Assembly: GCA_023247575.1 (NCBI GenBank)
Contig: JAHFGE010000013.1
Span: 1 to 21,717 of the forward strand
Direction: 5' to 3'
From: Candidatus Omnitrophota bacterium
GTDB taxonomy: Bacteria; Omnitrophota; Gorgyraeia; Zapsychrales; Fredricksoniimonadaceae
DNA length: 21,717 nucleotides
A program made the translations under genes and the position numbers. This document shows positions 7,081 through 14,928 of this stretch, piece after piece. Every line of letters starts with the position of its first letter. The stretch's first letter is position 1. Under the pieces are notes generated by a model. It worked only from the letters and a program-made list of their open reading frames with translations. It did no database searches and was not told the origin of the DNA.

Positions 7081-7661
7081 AACACTTCTACTCCCATTTT
7101 TTCTAACATCTGCGCCAGTTTGGCCAACGGCAAACCGACGACATTAAAATAACACCCCTCAATACGAGGAATAAATAAAGCTCCTATACCCTCAATATCG
7201 AAACCCCCAGCTTTATCCAAAGGCCAAACTTTACGATGATACCTGTCAATAGCCTTCGAAGATAGGGCTCGCATAAAAACTTTGGTTTTTTCATAATCTA
7301 TCAGGGTTTTTCCTGAGGCCACATCGATGACAGCCAAACCTGAATAAACCCAATGGGGTCTCTCCATCAGTTCACGAAGATTCTTTTTAGCTTCTTTAAG
7401 GTTTTCAGGTTTTAAAATCAAACGCCTCTGGTGGGACCACACCACCGTATCGCATCCAACCACCATCCCCGAATGTTGGCGGCTGGCCACATCCTGAGCT
7501 TTGCGCAAGGCATTATGTTTGACCAGATGCGCCACATCTTTGGTAAGAATTTCTTTTTCTTCGACACGGCTGGGCACAACAATAAAGGGAAGTCCTAAAA
7601 TCTTTATGAGTTTCCGCCGCTGAGGAGACGCTGAGGCCAGGATAAGCTTGGACGTACTCAT
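7077..7661 (-). CDS. maf: Maf family nucleoside triphosphate pyrophosphatase
   Basis: Hydrolyses non-canonical or methylated nucleoside triphosphates to monophosphates and is linked to septum control in some bacteria. Family hallmarks: N-terminal LILASASPQRRKLIKILG (the SxSPRR-type substrate loop), VVGCDTVV (catalytic Asp region), the late KAGGFDIEGIGALFI motif (KAGxYxIQG in most members) and the GCYFNVVGLPLAKL end. The 194-residue length is normal. Its start overlaps the pyrE stop by 4 bases and its stop overlaps the M48 start by 4 bases, both ATGA, so the three genes are translationally coupled. Which Maf subfamily (dTTP/UTP or m7GTP) cannot be told with confidence by eye. Confidence 0.93.
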   Translation of the reverse strand: MSTSKLILASASPQRRKLIKILGLPFIVVPSRVEEKEILTKDVAHLVKHNALRKAQDVASRQHSGMVVGCDTVVWSHQRRLILKPENLKEAKKNLRELMERPHWVYSGLAVIDVASGKTLIDYEKTKVFMRALSSKAIDRYHRKVWPLDKAGGFDIEGIGALFIPRIEGCYFNVVGLPLAKLAQMLEKMGVEVL

Positions 7662-8215
7662 GACAGGAATTGGTCAATGGTAAAAATCGATTCCATTGGT
7701 ACCTTATATTTCGCCAGTGCCTCACGCGCCCCTTCCCGGCGATCAACAATACAAATGGCTTTCTTGATGTTGACTTTCATCTTCTGTAAAACCTCGACAC
7801 ACTCCACCAAGGCCTTGCCTGTGGTGGCCACATCATCAATAATAACAACGCCGCTGCCTTCTTTTAAGGCCGGCCCCTCGACTTGATTGCCTTTGCCATG
7901 GGTCTTGGGGGTCTTGCGAATAATAAATGTAGGCATAGGTTTGCCATTTTGAAAGCTTAAAGAGGCAATAGCCCCCACCATGGGATCAGCCCCCAGCGTA
8001 GGGCCGCCAATAGCATCAGGAAGATCATTCTTAACCATGTCCAACATAAGGCGCCCGGTCAGATAAGCTCCTTGAGCACTTAAGGTCACCAGTCTTGCAT
8101 CCAGATAAAAATGACTCTCTTTGCCAGAGGAAAGCATAAATTTCCCTCGAAAGAATGCCTGGCTTTTTAAAAGGTCAAAAAGTTTCGTCCTGTCTTCTGC
8201 AATAGTTGTCGTCAT
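7658..8215 (-). CDS. pyrE: Orotate phosphoribosyltransferase
   Basis: Transfers orotate onto PRPP to form OMP in pyrimidine synthesis. The PRPP-binding signature GVVIIDDVATTGKALVE is intact, as is the N-terminal FRGKFMLSSGKESHFYLDAR, the orotate-binding region. GGPTLGADPMVGAIA and TFIIRKTPKTHGKGNQVEG are also typical. The ATG at 8215 (MTTTIAEDRTKLF) is chosen because AAGAGGGTG lies just upstream and it matches normal PyrE length (185 residues). A longer frame from 8281 would run through the promoter. It is the first gene of a six-gene - strand operon and overlaps maf by 4 bases. Confidence 0.95.
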   Translation of the reverse strand: MTTTIAEDRTKLFDLLKSQAFFRGKFMLSSGKESHFYLDARLVTLSAQGAYLTGRLMLDMVKNDLPDAIGGPTLGADPMVGAIASLSFQNGKPMPTFIIRKTPKTHGKGNQVEGPALKEGSGVVIIDDVATTGKALVECVEVLQKMKVNIKKAICIVDRREGAREALAKYKVPMESIFTIDQFLS

Positions 8216-8266
8216 GAAAACACCCTCTTGGCTAGATGGAGAATGAATATTTTTTCTTAAGGGTTT

Positions 8267-8295
8267 ATTATATGGTATCATAAACTATGCTTCAA
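8267..8295 (-). promoter_or_regulatory. Sigma70-type promoter for the pyrE operon
   Basis: On the - strand TTGAAG (8290-8295) and a perfect TATAAT (8267-8272) have the ideal 17-base spacer. They lie about 50 bases upstream of the pyrE start. The -35 box overlaps the first codons of the divergent comF gene, so the two units share a compact control region of about 70 bases. A TATTAT on the + strand (8266-8271) could serve comF, which has no visible Shine-Dalgarno. Confidence 0.6.
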
Positions 8296-9015
8296 GGTTT
8301 TTTGCAGGGCCTCCAAGAACTGGTTTTTCCTGATAATTGCTTTTTATGCCGAAAATATTTAAACAGCCGCCACCAAAGCCAATTATGCCCCTCGTGTCTG
8401 TCGGCCATTGTGCTTAACACTCCTCCCTTTTGCCTGCGGTGTTCCAGACAGTTAAAAATTTTTAACGCTGGGGGGCTATGTGCCGCCTGCACAAAAGCAT
8501 CTTACTCTTTTGATGAGGCCTGGGCCGCCTGTCTTTATGAGGGCCCCCTGCCCCGTTTATTATATGCGTTTAAATACTATGGTAAAACCTCTCTAAAAAA
8601 AATCTTTAGCCAGCTCATCATAGATTTTATTGCCACTTACCATGTCCCTTTGGAAAATTTTGATATGATGATGCCCATTCCCCTTCATCCGACGCGTTAC
8701 AGGGAACGTGGGTTTAACCAGGCCGAGCTTTTAAGCCAGGAAATCAGCCGTTATTACTCCCTGCCCCATCGGGCGGACATCCTTAGCCGCAGCAAGTTTA
8801 CCAACAGCCAAACCATTCAGGAAGACGCAAAACAACGCTGGACAAACGTCGAGGGGGCTTTTAGAATAAACACTTCCTTAGACATTGCGGACAAAAATAT
8901 TCTTATCGTCGATGATTTATTGACGACGGCAGCGACCGTCCATGCGGCTGCCCAAACCCTGAAAGATGCCGGTACGGCCTACGTGGGAGTGCTGACGCTG
9001 GCTGTCACACCATGA
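8287..9015 (+). CDS. comF: ComF family phosphoribosyltransferase-like protein
   Basis: ComF/GntX-type protein, implicated in DNA uptake or the use of imported DNA in competent bacteria; its exact reaction is unclear. An N-terminal zinc-finger region has CxxC pairs (CFLC, CPSC, CLRC, CAAC, about residues 17-65). Then come ALFYKYYG-like PLPRLLYAFKYYG, PIPLHPTRYRERGFNQAELL and a PRPP-type motif (ILIVDDLLTTAATVHAA) in the C-terminal domain. The 242-residue length is normal. The ATG at 8287 sits 72 bases from the divergent pyrE start, and no Shine-Dalgarno is evident. Its stop overlaps the lptF start in an ATGA. No other competence genes are in view. Confidence 0.9.
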   Translation: MLQGFLQGLQELVFPDNCFLCRKYLNSRHQSQLCPSCLSAIVLNTPPFCLRCSRQLKIFNAGGLCAACTKASYSFDEAWAACLYEGPLPRLLYAFKYYGKTSLKKIFSQLIIDFIATYHVPLENFDMMMPIPLHPTRYRERGFNQAELLSQEISRYYSLPHRADILSRSKFTNSQTIQEDAKQRWTNVEGAFRINTSLDIADKNILIVDDLLTTAATVHAAAQTLKDAGTAYVGVLTLAVTP

Positions 9016-10100
9016 GAATCCTTCGTAACTACATCCTGCAAGAGTGTCTTCTTCCCTTTGTTATTTCCATGAGTGTCCTGACATCTGTTTTTCTTTTAGG
9101 GTATCTGCCGCAATTGGCCAATAAAGTTATCAATAGCGGCGTATCCTTAAAGGCCGTGGGCCAAACTTTTCTTTATTATATTCCTATTCTTTTGGGTTAT
9201 ACCCTGCCCGTCGCCTGCTTGGTGACCGTGATTCTGACCTTTGGACGGCTTTCAGCGGAAAATGAAATCCTGGCCATGCGCACCAATGGCGTTTATTTAC
9301 GTAAGCTCCTGGCGCCTCTTTTTATCGTCGGCATCATTTTAAGTTTATTCGTCCATATCCTCAATGATCGCCTCATCCCTGCTGCTTACGATGCCCAGTC
9401 GCGTATTTTACAGGAAACCGGAGTCCGAAATCCCAGCGCCTTACTGGAAGCGGGATCATTTATCAATGCCTTCGACAAATATATTATTTTTATTTACCGT
9501 ATTGAGGGCAACCATCTCTATGGAGTACGTATTTATCAACCGCAGCCCCATAGACCGACCCGTACCATCGTCTCCCAGGAAGGCGAATTCGTCAAAGTCC
9601 CCCGTGAAGACAAACTGAAACTGAAACTCATCAACGGCACCTCGGATGAACCGGATTCAAAAAATCCCGACATCTTTTACAAATTAAATTTTCAGGTTTC
9701 CTTTATCACCATGGACCTTGCCAAAAAACAAACTAGACTGGAAAAAAAAGCCAAGGCCATGACGCTCAAAGAACTGCATCAAAAGATCAAGGAATTCAAA
9801 AAAATGTCCATTGATCCATCCCCTCTGATGACGGAATACCACCGTCGGCTGGCCTGGTCTTTGACCCCGCTGTTATTCATCCTTTTGGGTTTTCCTTTTG
9901 CCGTCATAACCCATCGACGGGCCAAATCGGCCAATATCCTTTTTGCCGTCCTTTTTGCGGCGCCTTATTACCTTTTATCTTTGCTTTGCCAGGGATTGGC
10001 CAGCCAAAATATCATGAATCCTGTTTTGACCATGTGGATCCCTGATATGATAGGAGCCGTGGTGGTCTTAATCCTAAACTGGAAACTATGCGTATCTTAG
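9012..10100 (+). CDS. lptF: LPS export ABC transporter permease LptF (YjgP/YjgQ family)
   Basis: Inner-membrane subunit of the LptB2FG complex that extracts lipopolysaccharide and pushes it towards LptC/A/D. The 362-residue protein has the family pattern: three N-terminal membrane segments (about residues 14-120), a periplasmic beta-jellyroll-like domain (about 130-265), and three C-terminal membrane segments. The motif RLSAENEILAMRTNG in the first cytoplasmic loop, the coupling-helix region, is diagnostic, as is EYHRRLAWSLTPLLFILLGFP near the end. It overlaps comF by 4 bases and lptG by 13 bases. Assigning F rather than G rests on order and closer resemblance, so the two could be swapped. 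It implies an LPS-bearing outer membrane. Confidence 0.9.
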   Translation: MRILRNYILQECLLPFVISMSVLTSVFLLGYLPQLANKVINSGVSLKAVGQTFLYYIPILLGYTLPVACLVTVILTFGRLSAENEILAMRTNGVYLRKLLAPLFIVGIILSLFVHILNDRLIPAAYDAQSRILQETGVRNPSALLEAGSFINAFDKYIIFIYRIEGNHLYGVRIYQPQPHRPTRTIVSQEGEFVKVPREDKLKLKLINGTSDEPDSKNPDIFYKLNFQVSFITMDLAKKQTRLEKKAKAMTLKELHQKIKEFKKMSIDPSPLMTEYHRRLAWSLTPLLFILLGFPFAVITHRRAKSANILFAVLFAAPYYLLSLLCQGLASQNIMNPVLTMWIPDMIGAVVVLILNWKLCVS

Positions 10101-11197
10101 ACCGTTATATCCTCAACTCCATCACGGCCATCTTTATAGGGATGATTTTGACTTTTGCTTTTTTATTTATTCTCATCGATACCTTCAGCAACCTGCAGGA
10201 TTTTATTGAAAAAAGCGTACCTCTAAAGTTGATTGCCCAGTATTACCTTTCTTTTTTACCCATGATTATTGTTGAGACCTCCACCGTGGCGTGTTTGATG
10301 GCGGTCTTGTTTACCTACAGCAGTTTAAGCGGTCATAATGAAATCGTTGCTATCCGCACCAGCGGCATGAATTTCTGGCAGGTCACCAGGCCCGCCATTA
10401 TCTTTACGTTGATCATCTCCGCCATGGTTTTATTAGTCGATGAGCTTTTTGTTCCTCAATCATCACTGATCAATCAAGAAATCCGTGAGACCAATATTAA
10501 AATAACGACGACGCAAAAGGGACACGGATTGCCTGTGATCAAAAACTTTACTCTCTATGGTCTTAAAAACCGCCTGTTTTTTATCGATACCTTTGACCCC
10601 AATACCAATACCCTAAACGGTATTTCCATCCTTAGTCATGACAATCACCAGAACCTAACGGAAAAAATTGTCGCTGCCAAAGGGGTATGGACAGGCGTGG
10701 TGTGGAAATTTTTCAACTGTCAGATGACTGCTTATAATTCCAATCCGCCTAATAAGCCCGGGGAAATAAAAGTTTACCCGGAAAAACTCCTCGATATCAG
10801 AGAAACCCCGCGGGATTTCTTAAGGCGGCGCATGGATGTGACGGCCATGAATATCCGGCAGCTAGGCGATTATATCCACCGATTTAAAGGCAGCGGGGCC
10901 GTCAAAACCGTCAATAGTATGAGGGTCGATTACTTTGCCAAGATTGCCCTGCCGCTGCGCAACATGGCCATTGTCCTGGTTGGCCTTCCCTTTGCTTTGG
11001 GTCATACAGCCAAAAGAAAAGCGGCCACCTTTGCCTCTCTGGGAGTGGCGCTGATTATTTGTTTTGCCTATTACATCCTCGATGCCGTGGGGCTGGCTTT
11101 GGGCAAAGGTGAAGCCCTGCCGCCATGGGGAGCGGCCTTCCTGGCCCCCGCAATATTCTTCCTCATCGGCTTTACGACAATTAAGGCGAAATTTTAA
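10088..11197 (+). CDS. lptG: LPS export ABC transporter permease LptG (YjgP/YjgQ family)
   Basis: Second permease of the Lpt exporter, partner of LptF. The 369-residue protein has N-terminal membrane segments (about residues 12-35, 50-80 and 100-120), a periplasmic domain and C-terminal membrane segments. The loop motif SSLSGHNEIVAIRTSGMNFWQ matches the family, and RVDYFAKIALPLRNMAIVLVGLPFALG precedes the last membrane block. Its start lies 13 bases inside lptF, so translation is coupled. lptB, lptC and lptA are not in this window. The gene ends 49 bases before the convergent alr; I see no convincing hairpin terminator in that gap. Confidence 0.9.
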   Translation: MRILDRYILNSITAIFIGMILTFAFLFILIDTFSNLQDFIEKSVPLKLIAQYYLSFLPMIIVETSTVACLMAVLFTYSSLSGHNEIVAIRTSGMNFWQVTRPAIIFTLIISAMVLLVDELFVPQSSLINQEIRETNIKITTTQKGHGLPVIKNFTLYGLKNRLFFIDTFDPNTNTLNGISILSHDNHQNLTEKIVAAKGVWTGVVWKFFNCQMTAYNSNPPNKPGEIKVYPEKLLDIRETPRDFLRRRMDVTAMNIRQLGDYIHRFKGSGAVKTVNSMRVDYFAKIALPLRNMAIVLVGLPFALGHTAKRKAATFASLGVALIICFAYYILDAVGLALGKGEALPPWGAAFLAPAIFFLIGFTTIKAKF

Positions 11198-11246
11198 GGC
11201 AGGCGAAATTCGGACGTAAAAGCATTTATTCTGTGGCAAGCTGTTA

Positions 11247-12422
11247 CTAGCTACATAGACGGGGCAGGCGGCTGCCTAAGGCGCAGGTGATTTCATAGCT
11301 GATGGTCCCTCCCCAATCCGCTACTTCATCACAGCCAATGCTCTGGTCTTTTTGATGGCCAATCAGCACCGCTTCCTCGCCAAGGTGTGGCAATTGACCG
11401 GAAAGCGCCAAGGTAGAAACATCGACAATAGTCTGATCCATGGTCACCCGCCCTACCACGGGACAGCGTACCCCATGAATAAGCACAAAAGCCCGGTTGG
11501 AGAGAGAACGCAAATATCCATTACTGTAGCCTATAGGCAACACGACAATGGTGGTGTCTTCTTTGGCTTTAAATGTATGGCCGTAGCTAACACCATGGCC
11601 TTTTCTAATAGTTTTAACAAAAATAATTTTAGCTTTAACACTCATCACGGGTTTGAGATGGATTTTCGCCTTCAATTCTTGGGAAGGATAAAGGCCATAG
11701 AGCATAAGACCAGGCCTTGCCAAATTAAGTAATTCACTTTTGTAGTCGCCCAGCCCCATGCTATTTCCCGCATGCACATAAGAGAAGCTGATAAAATGGT
11801 TCTCTAAAGCAAACACCAGGTCCCGGAAACGCCTCATTTGGGCAAAGGTAAAATCACGGTCGGTATCGGCCAATGGGAAATGCGTGTAGATACCCTCGAG
11901 CTTTAAAGATTTGCACTTGCCCTGAATCTGACGCACAAAATCCATGGCCTCCTCTTCGGCAACTCCTAACCGCCCCATGCCGGTGTCAACTTTGATATGG
12001 ACAGGTATCTCCTGGCCTAAATGGCGGCCAGCCTCATCGAGTTGATGGGCTAATTCCAGATTGCACACCGTCGGGGTCAAATGAGCCTGCGCCATGGTAT
12101 GCGCTTCCTGCGGCAAGGTGCTTTCAAAAAGTAATATTTTTTGTGTGAAACCGGCCTCACGTAAGGACAGCCCCTCGGCAAGATTGGAAACTGCAAAAAA
12201 TTTGCATCCATTATCCGACAGAGTTTGGGCAATGGGAATCATGCCATGGCCATAGGCATCGGCCTTGATAACCGGCATAATGCCGGCGTTATGCGCCATG
12301 TTGGTGGTGGCGAGTTTTGTTAATTCAGTCCAATTATGCTGGATGGCCTTTAAATCAATGTGGGCCCAGGTTAAGGGGTGAATCGCGGTCGTTGGGTCTA
12401 AATGTTTGGTCGTCGTATTCAT
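11247..12422 (-). CDS. alr: Alanine racemase
   Basis: PLP enzyme that interconverts L- and D-alanine for peptidoglycan. The PLP lysine is K53 in PVIKADAYGHG. The second catalytic residue, Tyr, is in HGVSYGHTFKA. Other family motifs are HIKVDTGMGRLG, GIYTHFPLAD, SELLNLARPGLMLYGLYP and VGRVTMDQTIVDVS. The start at 12422 is chosen because its ATG overlaps the tsaB stop (ATGA), like other junctions in this window. A frame from 12440 would add six residues. The resulting 391 residues are slightly longer than usual (about 360-380), mainly at the N-terminus. It is the last gene of the - strand operon with tsaE and tsaB, an association also known in other bacteria. Confidence 0.95.
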   Translation of the reverse strand: MNTTTKHLDPTTAIHPLTWAHIDLKAIQHNWTELTKLATTNMAHNAGIMPVIKADAYGHGMIPIAQTLSDNGCKFFAVSNLAEGLSLREAGFTQKILLFESTLPQEAHTMAQAHLTPTVCNLELAHQLDEAGRHLGQEIPVHIKVDTGMGRLGVAEEEAMDFVRQIQGKCKSLKLEGIYTHFPLADTDRDFTFAQMRRFRDLVFALENHFISFSYVHAGNSMGLGDYKSELLNLARPGLMLYGLYPSQELKAKIHLKPVMSVKAKIIFVKTIRKGHGVSYGHTFKAKEDTTIVVLPIGYSNGYLRSLSNRAFVLIHGVRCPVVGRVTMDQTIVDVSTLALSGQLPHLGEEAVLIGHQKDQSIGCDEVADWGGTISYEITCALGSRLPRLCS

Positions 12423-13192
12423 GGACGGTCGATTTGACAATCTGCTGGATAAAGATAAACTGGAACAATCGCGGCCGGATCATCTTGCCCTTTATTTTCC
12501 AGCCGCTGGAATGCTAGTTTAGCTAATTCTTGAGCGTGTGGGTACCAAAATTTTTCTAAGGCAAAAATGGGATGACATCCAGAACTGTCATGCCCGAATG
12601 CCTTTGTCGGGCATCTAGAAGTTCTAGGTCCCCGATTAATACATTCGGGGACGACAGACTTATAGGCCTTTTCAATATAATTTTTATATAATCCCACCCC
12701 ATCGCCGACAAATAAGGTTGCGCCATGTACGCGATCGAGGACATCGTCAATGGTGGTTAATAAATAATCAATTTTACGCTGTACGGGCACAGCATGCTGT
12801 GCCCGTACTTGGAAAATCGCCGCATACACTTTCCTCCGCCTGGCATCAACAATAACGCAAATTTCGTCTGCTTTCTCTCGGATCACACCAGAAGCTATGA
12901 TATCTAAACTATTAATGCCCACAACTCTTTTCCCGGTGGCCATGGCAAAGGCCTTCACTGTCGATAATCCCACCCGCAAACTGGTAAAAGATCCCGGGCC
13001 TAAACCCACGGCGAAAGCATCTATTTTTTGCAAATTTAAACCGCAGGAATCCAAAAGTTTATCGATAGCAGGGATCATAGAAGATTCCAGGATTCTCTCC
13101 GTACGAATGTTACGAAAACGTAAGACTTGATCGTCTTTAGAAACAGCTAACGAGAAAATTTTCGTGGAGGTTTCAAGGGATAGGATATGCAT
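12419..13192 (-). CDS. tsaB: tRNA t6A biosynthesis protein TsaB carrying two palindrome-encoded inserts
   Basis: Partner of TsaD in the threonylcarbamoyl transfer that makes t6A37 on ANN-decoding tRNAs. The N-terminal half is typical: ILSLETSTKIFSLAV, FAVGLGPGSFTSLRVGLSTVKAFA and VIVDARRRKVYAAIF. The end, VPVYLYP, matches the usual PxYLR-like tail. The protein has 257 residues, above the common 220-240. The excess is explained by two repeats: residues 129-138 (VRAQHAVPVQ) from a perfect 28-bp palindrome, and about residues 179-202 (SVVPECINRGPRTSRCPTKA and onward) from palindromic element copy C. Both preserve the frame. No stop or frameshift is seen, so it is probably functional with surface loops, though decay cannot be excluded. 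TsaD and RimI are not in view. Confidence 0.9.
   Translation of the reverse strand: MHILSLETSTKIFSLAVSKDDQVLRFRNIRTERILESSMIPAIDKLLDSCGLNLQKIDAFAVGLGPGSFTSLRVGLSTVKAFAMATGKRVVGINSLDIIASGVIREKADEICVIVDARRRKVYAAIFQVRAQHAVPVQRKIDYLLTTIDDVLDRVHGATLFVGDGVGLYKNYIEKAYKSVVPECINRGPRTSRCPTKAFGHDSSGCHPIFALEKFWYPHAQELAKLAFQRLENKGQDDPAAIVPVYLYPADCQIDRP
12586..12656 (+). repeat. Two-armed palindromic element, copy C, inside tsaB
   Basis: This 71-bp copy has ends TGTCATGCCCGAATG and CATTCGGGGACGACA, identical to copy A. The left arm is TGCCCGA/TCGGGCA (its closing side mutated to GTCGGGCA) and the right arm GTCCCCGA/TCGGGGAC, with centre TCTAGAAGTTCTAG. The central spacer is shorter than in copy A. It is read through tsaB in the frame that gives VVPEC...SRCPTKAFGHD, the same frame as the open frames in copies A and D. 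Confidence 0.88.
12781..12808. repeat. Perfect 28-bp palindrome inside tsaB
   Basis: GTACGGGCACAGCA is followed by its exact reverse complement. It encodes VRAQHAVPVQ between AAIFQ and RKIDYLL. The sequence is of the widespread GTAGGGGCACAGCATGCTGTGCC type, a dispersed repeat in unrelated genomes as far as I recall. It is unrelated in sequence to copy C, so tsaB has been hit twice by different families. Confidence 0.8.
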
Positions 13193-13223
13193 ATTTGAAC
13201 TCTCGGTATGTTATTAGATTAGA

Positions 13224-13676
13224 TTACCTTATCCGAGAGTTCATCCTGAAGCCCAAAGGGCGAAGGATCTTGATCTCTCGGGTTTGCTCATTTATATGCC
13301 TAAATTCAACCCAATAACTATTACCGGGAACTTGTTCCCCCAGACGCCTGGGCCATTCAATGACAGTAACGCCATCGCCTTCCAGATACTCATCTAAGTT
13401 CAGCGAAACCAGCTCTTCAGGTTTTTCCAAACGGTATAAGTCAAAATGATAAATGGGAAATCGGCCTTTGTAAATATTCATTAATACAAAGGTGGGGCTG
13501 TTGACATCTTCAGGTTTGGCCTTTAATCCTTGGGCCAGGCCCCTTACAAATGTCGTCTTGCCAGAACCCAATTCTCCCTCGAGCAAAACGGTATCTCCAG
13601 CTTTTAGATTTTTTGCAAAATTACAGGCTGTATGGATAGTTTCCTGCGCTGTTTTAGTTAGAATTTTTTTAGACAT
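13224..13676 (-). CDS. tsaE: tRNA t6A biosynthesis ATPase TsaE
   Basis: P-loop ATPase that cycles the TsaB-TsaD complex in t6A synthesis. Walker A is GELGSGKT (residues 34-41), in LLEGELGSGKTTFVRGLAQGL. Other family motifs are SPTFVLMNIYKG, IYHFDLYRLEKPEEL and the TVIEWPRRLGEQVP strand. The 150-residue length is near normal, but the last 15 or so residues (ILRPLGFRMNSRIR) are encoded by a palindromic repeat and are probably not native. It begins 19 bases after the Nramp-like gene and ends 31 bases before tsaB. Its place in a metal-uptake transcript is probably just operon packing. Confidence 0.93.
   Translation of the reverse strand: MSKKILTKTAQETIHTACNFAKNLKAGDTVLLEGELGSGKTTFVRGLAQGLKAKPEDVNSPTFVLMNIYKGRFPIYHFDLYRLEKPEELVSLNLDEYLEGDGVTVIEWPRRLGEQVPGNSYWVEFRHINEQTREIKILRPLGFRMNSRIR
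13232..13280. repeat. Nested palindrome forming the 3' end of tsaE
   Basis: An outer inverted pair CCGAGAG (13232-13238) and CTCTCGG (13274-13280) encloses an inner hairpin (13242-13267) with arms ATCCT...GCCC and GGGC...AGGAT around AAA. The inner part matches the common bacterial repeat type with AAGATCCTTCG...CAGGATGA. It supplies the last codons of tsaE; the stop lies just beyond it. It could also act as a processing or attenuating hairpin between tsaE and tsaB. Confidence 0.7.
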
Positions 13677-13695
13677 ACTAAGGATCGTGACATAT

Positions 13696-14889
13696 TTATA
13701 ACTTTATTCCAAAAGCAGGCAGCATGCTTACAATACCTGTTGCGAAAATTAAAACAATAAAAAACCAATAAATGAATTTATTAAATCCTTTCAAAGAAAA
13801 GTCCCCCATCAATTTTCTGTTCATAGCTATCATACCTAATATCATTGCGGGCGCTATAAGCACAACTATCTGTAAAACCATCAAATTGAGGGCAAGTTTG
13901 ATAAGATTAAACGAAAAAAGCGGGATTAATACAGCAGGCATTGATTCAACCAGATAGACCTTAAACCAGTGCTTTCTGCCCCATCCCATGGCCTCTGTCA
14001 CGCCCCAGCAGCTCCCCAGCGAAATAACAATAAGAGCAATAAAGGCTGCTGTTATAAGACCAATCCCAAAGACATAAGGAGCAAAATGTCCGGCTACCGA
14101 TGAAAGACTCTGGGAAAGTAGTTTAGGGGATGTAAAATCCAAAGAATTAGCATTGATTCCAATAGCGGATATCGCGATGGCTATCATGATCAATTCGGAA
14201 AATAGTGCGCCTATTAATGTTTCAAATCTGACCGCCCAAACATTATTTTTATCCGTACCTTTCTCCACTGTTGCGGATACTTGATAGAACAACATAAAAG
14301 GCATAATAACTGCCCCAATATTAGCGGCAAGCATAAAAATAAAATCCGGGGATGTGGAAAAATAAAATGGTGTGACCACAATCCCATGTCTCGCCGTCAA
14401 AAAAGCGGCCGCGATCCATACGATGGCAAAAATAATTGAGATGAAAAGCAATGGCTTTTCAGCCTCTGTGTACTTCCTGTTATATACCACTATCACATGA
14501 GCTAAAAACGCGATCGGTACAGAAATCCAAGGAGATACCCCCATCATCTGAAAGCCGACGGCTATCCCAGTATACTCTACGACATAGCTTATGATATCGA
14601 CCAGGGCCATTGGTATTGCAGCCAGCACCGCAATTCTTCTGCTGTAATTCTCCCTGATTAATTCCCCTAATCCCTTACCTGTTACTACACCCACACGACC
14701 CGCTACTTCCTGGATGACATACAATGGAATAACCAGTAACATTAAAAACCAGAGAAGTTTTGTTCCGTACTGTGCTCCGGTGTCAGCGGCAGTGATGGCG
14801 CTGGCAGCATCAACATCGGCAATCATGACCAGCCACGCAGGCCCCCATGTTTTAAAAATCTCTCTCACTTTCCCATTTAATCTTTTCAT
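13696..14889 (-). CDS. Nramp-related divalent metal transporter (non-canonical motif subfamily)
   Basis: A 397-residue polytopic inner-membrane protein with about 11 predicted membrane segments and an Nramp-like fold. The first segment (GPAWLVMIADVDAASAIT) aligns with the Nramp GPG...DPGN region: D27 is kept, but P-G-N becomes A-A-S. The segment-6 motif reads VIMPFMLFYQ where canonical Nramps have MPHxLYLHS. The QEVAGRVGVVTGKGLGELIRE stretch matches the family closely. This places it in a divergent branch whose substrate is uncertain (Mn2+, Fe2+ or Mg2+). A good Shine-Dalgarno (GGGGAG) lies 5 bases before the ATG. It follows the FTR1 gene by 39 bases, which supports a metal-import role. Confidence 0.8.
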   Translation of the reverse strand: MKRLNGKVREIFKTWGPAWLVMIADVDAASAITAADTGAQYGTKLLWFLMLLVIPLYVIQEVAGRVGVVTGKGLGELIRENYSRRIAVLAAIPMALVDIISYVVEYTGIAVGFQMMGVSPWISVPIAFLAHVIVVYNRKYTEAEKPLLFISIIFAIVWIAAAFLTARHGIVVTPFYFSTSPDFIFMLAANIGAVIMPFMLFYQVSATVEKGTDKNNVWAVRFETLIGALFSELIMIAIAISAIGINANSLDFTSPKLLSQSLSSVAGHFAPYVFGIGLITAAFIALIVISLGSCWGVTEAMGWGRKHWFKVYLVESMPAVLIPLFSFNLIKLALNLMVLQIVVLIAPAMILGMIAMNRKLMGDFSLKGFNKFIYWFFIVLIFATGIVSMLPAFGIKL

Positions 14890-14928
14890 ATTGCTCCCCG
14901 CTTGAATGACTTCTTTGTATCATACCTT

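Noticed and set aside
11187..11211. Short direct repeat GGCGAAATT at the lptG end as a possible attachment site
   Set aside because: It is only nine bases, with no integrase, tRNA gene or mobile element nearby. Probably chance.
11198..11246. Bidirectional terminator between lptG and alr
   Set aside because: I could not find a stable hairpin followed by a T-run on either strand in this 49-base gap.
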